From: Guopingia tenuis | Lineage (GTDB): Bacteria; Bacillota; Clostridia; Christensenellales; Christensenellaceae | Reading direction: 5' to 3' | Length of the DNA stretch: 64,000 nt | Assembly (NCBI RefSeq): GCF_014384805.1 | Contig: NZ_JACRSS010000001.1 | Coordinates: forward strand, 992,001-1,056,000 | Notes under the pieces: model-generated | Told to the model about the DNA's origin: nothing | Databases searched by the model: none | The model's input: the letters and a program-made list of their open reading frames with translations, nothing else | In this document: one piece after another, positions 33,536 through 42,062 of the stretch | Layout: every line of letters starts with the position of its first letter | Position numbering within the stretch: the stretch's first letter is position 1 | Made by a program: the position numbers and the translations under genes

Positions 33536-34534
33536 ATGGTACAATTTGAAGGTTATGAAAGAAGAATCGCAAAGATCGAAGCTTGCATGAAGGAATACGG
33601 CTTCTCCTCTTTGGAAGAAGTGAAGGAATATACCGAGAGCTTCGGCATTTCCGTGGACACCATCGTCCGCAACGTGCAGCCCATCGCGTTTGAAAACGCC
33701 GTTTGGGCCTATACCCTCGGCGCGGCTATCGCCCTCAAGAAGGGCTGCAAAAAGGCTGCTGACGCAGCGGAAGCCATCGGCATCGGCCTGCAGGCATTCT
33801 GCATCCCCGGTTCGGTTGCCGATCAGAGAAGCGTAGGCCTGGGCCATGGCAATCTGGCCGCTATGCTGCTCCGCGAGGAGACCGACTGCTTCTGCTTCCT
33901 GGCGGGCCACGAATCCTTCGCGGCGGCGGAAGGCGCTATCGGCATCGCAAAAACAGCCAACAAGGTCCGCAAAAAGCCCCTGCGCGTCATCCTGAATGGT
34001 CTGGGAAAGGATGCTGCGGCCATCATCTCCCGCATCAACGGGTTCACCCATGTGGAAACCCAATATGACTATGCGACCGGCGACCTCAAGGTTGTTTGGG
34101 AAAAACCCTATTCCAAGGGCGAGCGTGCCAGCGTGAAATGCTATGGCGCGGACGACGTTTCCGAAGGCGTCGCCATCATGCGCAAGGAAGGCGTTGACGT
34201 TTCCATTACCGGAAACTCCACCAACCCCACCCGCTTCCAGCATCCGGTTGCCGGCACCTATAAGAAATGGGCCATCGAAAACGGCAAGAAATACTTCTCC
34301 GTTGCTTCCGGCGGCGGCACAGGCCGCACGCTGCATCCCGACAACATGGCGGCAGGCCCCGCTTCCTATGGCATGACGGATACCATGGGCCGGATGCACG
34401 GCGACGCGCAGTTCGCAGGCTCTTCCTCTGTTCCGGCTCATGTGGAGATGATGGGCCTCATCGGAATGGGCAACAACCCCATGGTCGGCGCATCTGTTGC
34501 GGTTGCCGTTGCGGTAGAGCAGGCGAGCAAATAA
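33536..34534 (+). CDS. GGGtGRT-family protein (function unknown)
   Basis: A 332-residue protein of the GGGtGRT family (Pfam PF14057). The naming motif GGGTGRT lies at about residues 259-265 in YFSVASGGGTGRTLHPDNM. Before it come NVQPIAFENAVWAYTLGAAIALKKG, a glycine-rich GLGHGNLAAMLLREETDCFCFLAGHESFAAAEGAIG, and RFQHPVAGTYKKWAIENGKK. The tail is HVEMMGLIGMGNNPMVGASVAVAVAVE. There is no signal peptide and no membrane helix. The family has no established function. Gly-rich loops suggest nucleotide, cofactor or metal binding, which is inference. It is coupled to the NifU-like gene with its own AAGGAGG and followed by a very strong terminator, so the two form an isolated two-gene operon. Confidence 0.88.
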   Translation: MVQFEGYERRIAKIEACMKEYGFSSLEEVKEYTESFGISVDTIVRNVQPIAFENAVWAYTLGAAIALKKGCKKAADAAEAIGIGLQAFCIPGSVADQRSVGLGHGNLAAMLLREETDCFCFLAGHESFAAAEGAIGIAKTANKVRKKPLRVILNGLGKDAAAIISRINGFTHVETQYDYATGDLKVVWEKPYSKGERASVKCYGADDVSEGVAIMRKEGVDVSITGNSTNPTRFQHPVAGTYKKWAIENGKKYFSVASGGGTGRTLHPDNMAAGPASYGMTDTMGRMHGDAQFAGSSSVPAHVEMMGLIGMGNNPMVGASVAVAVAVEQASK

Positions 34535-34590
34535 TCGCATCATAATGCGGTTTTTCGCAAACGCGTACGAAACATCATTTAAAAATTGAC

Positions 34591-34639
34591 TTAGACACAT
34601 CATCGTGCGGAAAATGCCGATGATGTGTCTAATTTTTTT
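34591..34639 (+). terminator. Terminator of the NifU-like/GGGtGRT operon
   Basis: A perfect 15-bp stem TTAGACACATCATCG / CGATGATGTGTCTAA (34591-34605 / 34618-34632) followed by TTTTTTTG. Confidence 0.9.
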
Positions 34640-35451
34640 GCTTAGGCACATCTGAAGGATGGGAGTAATCTAAAATAAAGAAATCCAAATGCTGAAAGAA
34701 AGTAATGACGATTGCATTGAGAGAGGGGACGATAGGACATTATAAGCAATTCTATACAACGCAGTTTTGCAAGGTCATTCCTTCCCCCCCCAGAACTGCC
34801 GCTCAATAAATTTACACAAAAGACCTAATCGATTATGCAACCCATCTCACCAAAATGCCGGAAAACGATAGGCGTATTCACACTCTCCTTGGAATTCAAT
34901 TATATCGTTTCATCTTCTCATGAGAAAGAAATATATTTCCCCATTTCAAAATGAAAATCAGCAAAGTGGTAAAAAAAGGCCAATGGAGACTTTTGCAGAA
35001 AAGAAACAGCTAAAAAATGATGAGGCGTGCCTTTTGAAACACTTATATACAATAGGGGGATAAATTTTCTCTCCCCGTTCTCCTTAAAATAATCCACTCC
35101 CCGGGTATACTCATGGATCTCAACCCCGGTTGTTGTTATATAGTTCATCCAAAAGACAAAGATCGCAGGCTTTGCTGCGCCAAATGAAAACGGCAGAGCA
35201 GCCGGAGTATATTTGCCTGCATGCGAAGATTCAGCCGCAAAATATGGGAGCAATTCCCAACAGCAAGATTTATATCCGCTGTATGACCATGGCCCTGCTA
35301 TGCCGTAAGACTGGCGTTTTTAGCAGGCAAAAGGGCGGCCGGAATATAGAATCCCGTCCGCCCTTTCTATATATTCCCTCTCGCTAAAGCGGGAAGCGGC
35401 GCTTTCTTCTCTTCTGCGCTTTACAACAACATTCCTCCGGAATCTCATGAA
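34640..35451. other. AT-rich region without a convincing gene
   Basis: About 800 bases, noticeably richer in A/T than the neighbours. The longest open frame (34918-35253, minus, 111 codons) has no ribosome site and no clear family. One stretch, TTTGVEIHEYTRGV, faintly recalls the GVEIYEYTPGF strand of cardiolipin synthases, so it could be a decayed remnant. A hairpin AAAGGGCGG / CCGCCCTTT (35330-35338 / 35358-35366) lies downstream of the sensor kinase gene and may end that transcript despite a poor T-run. Confidence 0.4.
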
Positions 35452-36804
35452 TCAGTCAGCAGGAAAGATACAGGTGAATGTCGTTCCCTTTCCGGGCTCG
35501 CTGATGGCGGATATCTGCCCATGGTGTGCCTCTACAATCCATTTCGCCATCGATAGTCCCAGCCCGCTGCTTTCGGAATTTCTCGAGGGATCTACCTGAT
35601 AAAACCGATCCCAGATATGCGGCAGATCCTTGGGGGCGATCCCAATCCCGTCGTCCTTTACGCTCATCCGGATCTGGTTTTCCTCTTTTTCCACCGAAAC
35701 CCAGATGTGGCCGCCCGGCTTTCCATAACGGATCGCGTTTTGCAGCAGGTTGCTCCAGAGCCGTATCATCAGCGTCTGATCCGCCTTCCCATATATGCCC
35801 GGCTGAATTTTCGCCTCCACGGCGATATCCTTTTCCCCGGCGATGCCGGAAAATTCCTCCACGGCCATTTCGCCGAGCTCACTGAAATTCAGGCGTTCCA
35901 GATCCAGCTTTTCCCGGCCCTGATCCGCCCGGGAGAGCAGCAGCAGCTGGGAAATCATATCCGACATGGAGGAAATCTTTCGATGGATCACTTCTACTTC
36001 CCGGCGGCCCTCCTCATCCAGGTGGTTCCCCTGCAACAGCTCCTCGCATTGCATGAGCACCACGCTGGTGGGCGTTCGCAGCTCATGCGCAACGTCGCTG
36101 GTAAACTGCTTCTCGCGTTTCATTCCCGTGTCGACAGCCTCTAACAGATCATCAAAGGTCTGGGCAAGCGTATAGATCTCATCGCTCCCTTCGCCCAGTT
36201 GAATCCGTTTGGATAGATCCTTCTCCTTTTGAATCCTCTGCACGGTTTTTGTGATTTTAGACACAGGATAAAGGGCCCGGCGGCTCATCAAATATCCGCA
36301 GACCGCAGTGAGAAAAATCAACAGCGGAAACAGAATCAGGGCGATATGCAGCGTAAACCGGAAATCCTGCTCGGCGTCGCTGATAGAAACAATCCCCCGG
36401 ACTACGACGGTTTGATCGTTTTGCATCAAAATCTCCATGTCCAGGACGTAGTATTCCTTTTCCCCGGCCGCAATCGTCCGCACATCTCCCTCCTTAAAGG
36501 GAAGGTCATAGACAAATCCATAGGGAATTCGCCCATAGAGCAGCTCCTGGCTGTCCTTATCATAGACGGAAAGATAGACCCCGTCCTCCAGATCCATCAG
36601 ATCTGAATCAAACTTCAGGCGCCCGTCCTCATAGTCAATATCATGAAAAGCGTCCGCCGTCCGCTCCTCCAAAGCGCTCTCTACATTGGACAGGATCTCA
36701 TGGGAGCTGATGGAAAACAGCAACGCCAGCACGACGCACACGACCAGAATCATCACTCCCGTATGCAGCAGAACCAGCCGGGCCTTGAGCGATAGCTTTT
36801 TCAT
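35452..36804 (-). CDS. Membrane sensor histidine kinase
   Basis: A 450-residue sensor. Membrane segment 1 is at about 10-32. An extracytoplasmic domain of about 115 residues follows, then membrane segment 2 at about 152-173 and a HAMP linker. The HisKA helix has His240 in SDVAHELRTPTSVVL. The ATPase domain has the N-box LWSNLLQNAIRYGKPGG, VKDDGIGIAPKDLPHIWDRFYQVDPSR and SSGLGLSMAKWIVEAHHG. All motifs are intact. Its start overlaps the regulator stop by 4 bases, so the pair is translationally coupled. The layout is that of the VanS/CssS group that watches the cell envelope, but the signal is not known. The PepSY protein encoded just upstream is a plausible partner or output. Confidence 0.9.
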   Translation of the reverse strand: MKKLSLKARLVLLHTGVMILVVCVVLALLFSISSHEILSNVESALEERTADAFHDIDYEDGRLKFDSDLMDLEDGVYLSVYDKDSQELLYGRIPYGFVYDLPFKEGDVRTIAAGEKEYYVLDMEILMQNDQTVVVRGIVSISDAEQDFRFTLHIALILFPLLIFLTAVCGYLMSRRALYPVSKITKTVQRIQKEKDLSKRIQLGEGSDEIYTLAQTFDDLLEAVDTGMKREKQFTSDVAHELRTPTSVVLMQCEELLQGNHLDEEGRREVEVIHRKISSMSDMISQLLLLSRADQGREKLDLERLNFSELGEMAVEEFSGIAGEKDIAVEAKIQPGIYGKADQTLMIRLWSNLLQNAIRYGKPGGHIWVSVEKEENQIRMSVKDDGIGIAPKDLPHIWDRFYQVDPSRNSESSGLGLSMAKWIVEAHHGQISAISEPGKGTTFTCIFPAD

Positions 36805-37478
36805 TTGGCATCTTCCCTCAATATATAGCCATGCCCCCGGACGGTGTGGATGAGCTTGTTCTCATATCCCTCGTCCACTTTTTTTCGCAGATAGCGGATA
36901 TATACATCGATCACATTAGAGCCGCCGGAAAAATCATAGTCCCAAACGTGCTGCTCCAGCTTATCCCGGCTTAAAACAACGCCGGCATTCTGCATCATAT
37001 AGTGCAGGAGGGCATATTCCTTGGAGGAAAGCCGGATTTCTTTGTCGCCGCGGAAAACCTGGCGCGTATCCATATGGAGCGACAGATCCGCCACGCGCAA
37101 CACGCTGCTCTTCTGCGTAACCGGCTTTCTGAGCAGGACGCGGAGCCGTGCCAGCAGTTCTTCAAAGGCAAAGGGCTTGACCAAATAATCGTCTGCTCCG
37201 GCGTCCAGTCCGGTCACTCGGTCCTCGATACTGTCCTTTGCTGTCAGCAAAAGCACCGGAATCGCATTTTCCCGCTCCCTAAGCTCCCGCAAGACTGCAA
37301 TGCCGTCCTTTTTTGGCATCATAATGTCTAAAATGAGCGCGTCGTATTCCGCACACTGCAAATAATCCAGCACCTCTTCGCCGTCAAAACAGGCGTCCAC
37401 GCTGTATCCATTCTCTTTCAACCGCTTTTTAATCAGTCGGTTTAGATCCCTTTCATCTTCTGCAATTAGTATCCTCAT
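36801..37478 (-). CDS. OmpR/VanR-type response regulator
   Basis: A 225-residue regulator. The receiver domain has AEDERD, phospho-acceptor Asp51 in LILDIMMPK, LLTAKDS and LVKPFAFEELLARL. The winged-helix domain (about 128-222) has LSSKEYALLHYMMQNAGVVLSRDKLEQHVW and SNVIDVYIRYLRKKVDEG. It is cotranscribed with the kinase (4-base overlap). A TATACT -10 box about 50 bases upstream gives it a promoter of its own beyond the PepSY gene terminator. The 11-bp-spaced direct repeats before the PepSY gene are of the type bound by this regulator family. Confidence 0.92.
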   Translation of the reverse strand: MRILIAEDERDLNRLIKKRLKENGYSVDACFDGEEVLDYLQCAEYDALILDIMMPKKDGIAVLRELRERENAIPVLLLTAKDSIEDRVTGLDAGADDYLVKPFAFEELLARLRVLLRKPVTQKSSVLRVADLSLHMDTRQVFRGDKEIRLSSKEYALLHYMMQNAGVVLSRDKLEQHVWDYDFSGGSNVIDVYIRYLRKKVDEGYENKLIHTVRGHGYILREDAK

Positions 37479-37542
37479 TTGCTTTCCCGCCTTTTTATCA
37501 GTATATCATATCCCAGGCAGCTGTTTCCACATTCTGTATATG

Positions 37543-37580
37543 GAAAATCCGCAGCAGATTGCGCTGCGGATTTTCTTTTA
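37543..37580. terminator. Terminator of the PepSY gene
   Basis: GAAAATCCGCAGC / GCTGCGGATTTTC (37543-37555 / 37563-37575), with A/T-rich flanks on both sides, between the PepSY gene and the response regulator. Confidence 0.8.
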
Positions 37581-37599
37581 TGCAGTCTTTGAATTTATA

Positions 37600-38517
37600 T
37601 CAATCCCAGTTCTCTGCGCTCCATTCGATAAAATTCCCGGTGGCCGCATCCATTTCAAATTCATATTCCATCCGATTATAGTAAATTTCTCCCTCATAAA
37701 CCTGGCGGCCGTCGTCGCGGTCGAGCTGAATGCGGATATCCTGTTCCGTCGCTCCGGGCACTCTTGCCAGCGCCAGGCTGCGCGCCTTATCCAGGGAAAG
37801 AATCTCCCCGCTTGTGCCATTGGCATTCCCGCTGTTTCCATTCCCGGGCGTATAGTTTTCGATGTCAAAATCCGAACTGAGAATTTTCCCCGTGGATTTT
37901 TCAATATCATAGTCGTATTCTTTTCCCTTGGCATAAAATTCCACTTCATAGATAGCGCGTCCGTCGTCATAGTCTTCTTTCACCCAGAGGAATTCCGTAT
38001 CAGCTTCCTTCACACCGGCATCCTCCAATGCGATGCTTTTTGCCTTATCTTTGGTAATGGCCGAAGTGCTGGCGGATTGACTGGCCTGCGGCGACGTTGC
38101 CGGCGTCTGGGTTGTCTCGGGAGACGGGGCGGGAGTGTTTTCCGCCAAATCGTCGCTCGTGTTCGCCGGATCCGTTCCAGCGATTCCCGAAGTCACTGCA
38201 TCAAAGGAGGAATTCAGGATCTCTCCCGAGTTTCTTGCCACATCATAGTCATAACTCTTATCCGCCGTCTTAAACGCGATCTCATAAACCGGAGAGCCGT
38301 CCTCGGTACCTTTGCTCACCTTCAGCGCAACTATGTCGCTTTCCGAAACCCCTGCATGGGCGAAGGCGGCTGTTTTCGCCTCCTGTTCGCTGATTTCCCC
38401 GCTTTTTTGCCCGGAGGAAAGTGCCAGCGCTGTCCCACCGCCGATCACCAAAACCGCGGCCACTACAATCAGCACAACTGCTTTGGTATTTAATTTTTTC
38501 AGAAAATCAAGTTTCAT
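37600..38517 (-). CDS. Membrane-anchored protein with three PepSY domains
   Basis: A 305-residue protein. A short cytoplasmic start and one membrane helix (about 13-34, VVLIVVAAVLVIGGGTALAL) are followed by an outer part of three PepSY domains. These lie at about 42-105, 155-215 and 238-305, joined by a Thr/Pro/Ser-rich linker (about 115-150). Each has the pattern KA...AL..AGV...D....V..DYDDGRAIYEVEFYAKGKEYDYDIEKSTGKIL. PepSY modules often restrain secreted proteases or sense wall stress; the precise role here is unknown. ATG 38517 is chosen for AAGGGAG and position of the helix. The promoter has direct repeats for a response regulator, and the regulator and kinase genes follow directly. Confidence 0.88.
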   Translation of the reverse strand: MKLDFLKKLNTKAVVLIVVAAVLVIGGGTALALSSGQKSGEISEQEAKTAAFAHAGVSESDIVALKVSKGTEDGSPVYEIAFKTADKSYDYDVARNSGEILNSSFDAVTSGIAGTDPANTSDDLAENTPAPSPETTQTPATSPQASQSASTSAITKDKAKSIALEDAGVKEADTEFLWVKEDYDDGRAIYEVEFYAKGKEYDYDIEKSTGKILSSDFDIENYTPGNGNSGNANGTSGEILSLDKARSLALARVPGATEQDIRIQLDRDDGRQVYEGEIYYNRMEYEFEMDAATGNFIEWSAENWD

Positions 38518-38572
38518 ATCTGCTCCCTTCTTTCTATAGCCCATCATACTTTTTGTTTCCGGCTATATCTGA

Positions 38573-38605
38573 AGTATACCCACCCCAAATTAAAGAAAGA
38601 TTAAA
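38573..38605 (-). promoter_or_regulatory. Promoter with 11-bp-spaced direct repeats before the PepSY gene
   Basis: On the minus strand TTTAAT-CTTTC-TTTAAT (38589-38605) is followed 10 bases later by TATACT (38573-38578). The repeats overlap the weak -35 position. Two hexamers at 11-bp spacing replacing the -35 box is the usual activator site of OmpR/PhoB/VanR-type regulators, such as the one encoded 1 kb downstream. Confidence 0.6.
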
Positions 38606-38804
38606 ATAAAATTTATTTTTTGATTTTTAAAATAAGAATATCCCCTATGGCGCCCGGCCCCGCATTTGCATATTTTTCGTGTATTTCCAGGCGTCTGTTT
38701 TTTATCCGCTCTCTTTTTCTTTTCGAGATTAATTCCGCGCCGCAGAAATCCGCAGCCATCTTTCCCATCCGCAATATGGCTTTTTATATCCCCGCCGGTT
38801 TTAA

Positions 38805-38834
38805 ATAAAAAAGACGATGCCGAAAAGCACCGCC
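38805..38834 (-). terminator. Terminator of the MprF/YbhN-like gene
   Basis: Minus-strand stem GGCGGTGC / GCATCGTC with two G-U pairs (38827-38834 / 38813-38820), followed by TTTTTT. Confidence 0.82.
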
Positions 38835-38851
38835 TTTAAAGCAATTGTTTC

Positions 38852-39937
38852 TTATCCCTGGCCCTCTGCCTCCGGGGGTAGTGTTTCCTTTCCCCTTTTT
38901 TTGCCGCGGATCATATAATACACTTCGTCCCAGATAATCAGAATCGCACCCACGATCAGATTGGAATAATAGGTGAACAGCCGCCAGATCATCATGGCAA
39001 AATAGAGCAGGTTCTCGGGGAAATACAGCGCAAAGAACAGATAAAATCCGCCCTCGCTGGCGCCGATCGCCCCCGGCGTCGGGAAAAATGCGACCGCCAG
39101 ATAGAGGAAAATCTGCATGGTGAATAAATCGATATAGCCGGCGCCCTGCAGCCCCACACCCCGGTAAATGCAATAGGTGATGGAATACAGGCTCAGAATC
39201 GAAAGCACCGAAAGCAGCAATACAATGACCGATCGGCTGGGCTGCTTCCGGATAAATTCTCCGGCAGTAGCGAATTCATCGACCCCTTTTGTGAACTTCT
39301 CGGTCATCCGATCCTTCTTTTTCTTAAAGAAGGAGATTTTCGTAAGCACACGGATGACAAACATCCCAATCCGCAGCACCAGCTTTCGGTTGATCAAGAT
39401 GAAAAGCAGGAACAGCACCGTGGCAAAATTGATGACAAACCCCAGCGTCGTCAGCCAGAACAGCGCGTTATAGCTCTCATAGATCATCTGCCCCCGGACG
39501 ATCATGGTTACGACATAGAAAATGCACATGGAGAGCACATAGCCGATAAACCGGACGGCCAGAATACAGGTAGACTTCGCAAAATTCACGCCATAGCGCT
39601 TATAATATCCCATCTGCATGGGCTGTCCGCCTGTAGAAAACGGCGTGATCGCACTATAATATTCGCCGATCAGCGTGACCTTCAAATTCTTCCAGAAAGA
39701 CACTTTGCAGTGCATCGTATGGGTCAGATATTGCAGAACCACACCCTGCACCAGCCAGAACCCCAGCACGCAAAGGCCGCAAAGCAACAACCAGTTCGTA
39801 TTAAATTCATTCAGATGCTGCCCAATGCTCACAAAATTGGGATCGGAAAAACCCAGGAAATAAATGATTAAAAAAGTTCCAACAATGTAAACCAGCTGCC
39901 AGAGCAGCTTCAGACTTTTTTTCCTTGTCTTTTTCAT
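38852..39937 (-). CDS. Lysylphosphatidylglycerol synthase transmembrane-family protein
   Basis: A 361-residue polytopic protein of the LPG_synthase_TM (UPF0104, YbhN) family, the flippase-like membrane half of MprF without the catalytic domain. About eight hydrophobic segments are seen. Family markers are LIGEYYSAITPFSTGGQPMQMGYYKRYG near residue 95 and AVAFFPTPGAIGASEGGFYLFFALYFP near residue 285. Stand-alone members are thought to move or bind lipids; the cargo here is unknown. A weak GGAG precedes the ATG. The gene lies between the SRP RNA and the PepSY-TCS cluster and has its own terminator. Confidence 0.88.
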   Translation of the reverse strand: MKKTRKKSLKLLWQLVYIVGTFLIIYFLGFSDPNFVSIGQHLNEFNTNWLLLCGLCVLGFWLVQGVVLQYLTHTMHCKVSFWKNLKVTLIGEYYSAITPFSTGGQPMQMGYYKRYGVNFAKSTCILAVRFIGYVLSMCIFYVVTMIVRGQMIYESYNALFWLTTLGFVINFATVLFLLFILINRKLVLRIGMFVIRVLTKISFFKKKKDRMTEKFTKGVDEFATAGEFIRKQPSRSVIVLLLSVLSILSLYSITYCIYRGVGLQGAGYIDLFTMQIFLYLAVAFFPTPGAIGASEGGFYLFFALYFPENLLYFAMMIWRLFTYYSNLIVGAILIIWDEVYYMIRGKKRGKETLPPEAEGQG

Positions 39938-39985
39938 ACCGACTCCATAAGACCTTTCCCCGCCCCTTGGCGGTCCAATAAAAAA

Positions 39986-40255
39986 TGCCGTACACCCGCA
40001 TTCGATTCGCCATATTTACAGGCACTTCTATCTACAGCTCAAAACAGACCTTCCTGCGGCACACATAAATGACTACTTACTGCTGCTTCCGTCAGGACCT
40101 GACAGGGTTCATAGCTTTATATTGCACAGGATCCATTCCTCAACGCCGCATATAAACACCGTACACAAATATATGCAAAACCTCGTGCGGGAATTCAGCC
40201 TCGCTATAGCGGATTGCGAGTACAGGGCACCGCTAACTCCCCGCCTAGTACGACA
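39986..40255 (-). ncRNA. ffs: Signal recognition particle RNA (large, Gram-positive type)
   Basis: The minus strand carries the S-domain signature GTCAGGTCCTGACGGAAGCAGCAG near 40080-40107. It also carries the 5' Alu-domain signature GTACTAGGCGGGGAG then TAGCGGTGCCCTGTAC near 40215-40250. The 5' end GTCGTAC pairs with the 3' end GTACGGC, giving a closed molecule of about 270 nt, the same size as the Bacillus scRNA. A T-run (39979-39985) follows the 3' end. The RNA forms the SRP with Ffh and targets membrane proteins. Confidence 0.93.
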
Positions 40256-40387
40256 AACTTATAATCCATACAAATATCCTTCCGTTCAGTCGTGGTTATT
40301 ATATCCTATTTTCACCTTTTTAGCAACTCTTAATTTTTTCCTCCGGAAAGCAAATCATTTTTTTATATACATTCCCTCATGGAAGGG

Positions 40388-40413
40388 AAAAGAGCGGGAA
40401 ACCCCGCCCTTTT
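40388..40413 (-). terminator. Terminator of purA
   Basis: Minus-strand AAAAGGGCGG / CCGCTCTTTT with one G-U pair (40404-40413 / 40388-40397). Confidence 0.75.
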
Positions 40414-40429
40414 CAGCAATTCTATTGGC

Positions 40430-41713
40430 TCAAAACATAGTTTTGCGCATCACACACTGTTCCCGTCCCGGTCCAACGCCGATCATGGCCACCGGAACGC
40501 CCGTCTCTTCCTCAATGAGCTTGACGTATTCCTGCGCCCCCTGGGGAAGATCCTCAAAGTTGCGGATTTCAGAGATATCGTCCCGCCATCCCTGCATTTC
40601 CTTATAGACCGGCTTCATCTTGGAAAGCATTTCCAGAGACGCCGGATAGTTATCCACCATTTTTCCTTCGTATTCATATCCCACGCAGACCTTGACCGTG
40701 TCAAATCCGCCCAGCGTGTCCATCCGGGAAAGGGCAAAGGCCGTGATCCCCGAAACCCGGACGGCAAACCGCAGGATTACCAGATCCAGCCAGCCGCACC
40801 GCCGCGGGCGCCCGGTTACCGTTCCAAATTCATGGCCCTTGTTGCGGATCGCATCGCCGGTTTCATCAAACAGCTCGGTAACAAAAGGGCCTTCTCCCAC
40901 ACGGGTCGTATAGGACTTGACGACGCCCAGCACATCCGTGACCACCTGTGGCCCCACGCCCACGCCGCAGGCGACACCGCCCGCCGTCGGGTGCGAAGAT
41001 GTGACAAACGGATACGTTCCATAGTCCAGATCCAGGAGCATACCCTGCGCTCCTTCAAAAAGAATTTTCTTGTTCTGCTTCACATAGTCATAGATGAGCA
41101 GAGAGGTATCCTCAATCCGATCCTTCAGTTTCCGGCCATATTCCAAATAGTCGTTTAAAATTTCATCATAGGAAAGAGGCTTCCCGCCATAGATTTTGGT
41201 AATCAGCTCATTCTTTCCTTCCAGAACCACCTTCAGCTTTTTGGAAAAGCGGTCCTCTTCCAGCAGGTCGCACATCCGGAAACCGCAGCGGGAGGTTTTG
41301 TCCGCATAACATGGCCCGATGCCGTTGCCCGTGGTTCCGATCTTCGCGTCGCCCAGGCGCGCCTCAGAAAGCGCATCCAACACCTTGTGATAGGGCATGA
41401 TCACATGCGCCCGGTCGCTGATATGCAGGTTCGCCGCCGAAACGCCTTTGGCTTCCACATATTCTATTTCCTTCAAAAGGGATGCCGGGTCGATGACCAC
41501 GCCATTTCCAATGACGCAGGGCTTTCCCTCGGAAATAATTCCCGATGGAATCGTGCGCAGCTTGAATTCCTGGCCATTTGCATATACCGTGTGCCCTGCG
41601 TTATTGCCCCCCTGATACCGGATGACCATATCCGCTTGGCCGGCAAGATAATCCACAAATCTGCCTTTTCCTTCGTCGCCCCATTGCGAACCGAAAACAA
41701 CTAACCCTGGCAT
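40430..41713 (-). CDS. purA: Adenylosuccinate synthetase
   Basis: A 427-residue enzyme that joins IMP and aspartate using GTP, the first committed step to AMP. The N-terminal GSQWGDEGKGRFVDYLAG is the GTP P-loop variant, with the catalytic aspartate in WGDEGKG. GGNNAGHTV, the IMP-binding GTTGNGIGPCYADKTSR, FEGAQGMLLDLDYGTYPFVTSSHPTAGG, and GRPRRCGWLDL for GTP all follow in the usual order and distance. TAGGAG precedes the ATG. It is monocistronic with a consensus promoter about 55 bases upstream. No purine operon or PurR box is nearby. Confidence 0.96.
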   Translation of the reverse strand: MPGLVVFGSQWGDEGKGRFVDYLAGQADMVIRYQGGNNAGHTVYANGQEFKLRTIPSGIISEGKPCVIGNGVVIDPASLLKEIEYVEAKGVSAANLHISDRAHVIMPYHKVLDALSEARLGDAKIGTTGNGIGPCYADKTSRCGFRMCDLLEEDRFSKKLKVVLEGKNELITKIYGGKPLSYDEILNDYLEYGRKLKDRIEDTSLLIYDYVKQNKKILFEGAQGMLLDLDYGTYPFVTSSHPTAGGVACGVGVGPQVVTDVLGVVKSYTTRVGEGPFVTELFDETGDAIRNKGHEFGTVTGRPRRCGWLDLVILRFAVRVSGITAFALSRMDTLGGFDTVKVCVGYEYEGKMVDNYPASLEMLSKMKPVYKEMQGWRDDISEIRNFEDLPQGAQEYVKLIEEETGVPVAMIGVGPGREQCVMRKTMF

Positions 41714-41768
41714 TCTCTTTCACTCCTACAATTTTTTCGTGCTGCGGAATTTTCCACACACCTTTCCT

Positions 41769-41797
41769 ATCATAGCAAGTTTCTCTCCATTCGTCAA
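41769..41797 (-). promoter_or_regulatory. Promoter of purA
   Basis: Minus-strand TTGACG (41792-41797), 17 bases, TATGAT (41769-41774). Confidence 0.7.
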
Positions 41798-42011
41798 TCC
41801 GTTTTGCAAAATGCGTGCCGGAAACCTGCAAATAGAACGGTTTTTGGAGATACAAGCATGAGGTATAGCCTTTTTGCAGCCTCATTTTTCTCAGGGCTCC
41901 CCGCGGCTTTGTCAGGCGTCCTTTCCTACCGAATATGGCTCCGGGATCCGGCGGCGTCCCGCTCTATTTTTTCAACGGCAGAATTCCCGATAGTTCTGGC
42001 ATTTTTCAAAT
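41798..42011. other. Intergenic stretch
   Basis: About 210 bases between the purA promoter and the terminator of the next minus-strand gene. No open frame with a ribosome site, repeat or further promoter is seen. Confidence 0.4.
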
Positions 42012-42044
42012 AAATCCCCCGGGAAAAATATCCCCAGGGGATTT
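42012..42044 (-). terminator. Terminator of the FIVAR surface protein gene
   Basis: AAATCCCC / GGGGATTT (42012-42019 / 42037-42044) with an inner GGGA...TCCC-type stem, about 20 bases after the stop. Confidence 0.65.
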
Positions 42045-42062
42045 TTCCATTCTGCTTTTTTC

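Noticed and set aside
34918..35253. A 111-residue hypothetical gene
   Set aside because: No ribosome site, atypical composition and at best a faint resemblance to one strand of cardiolipin synthase; described as a possible remnant instead.
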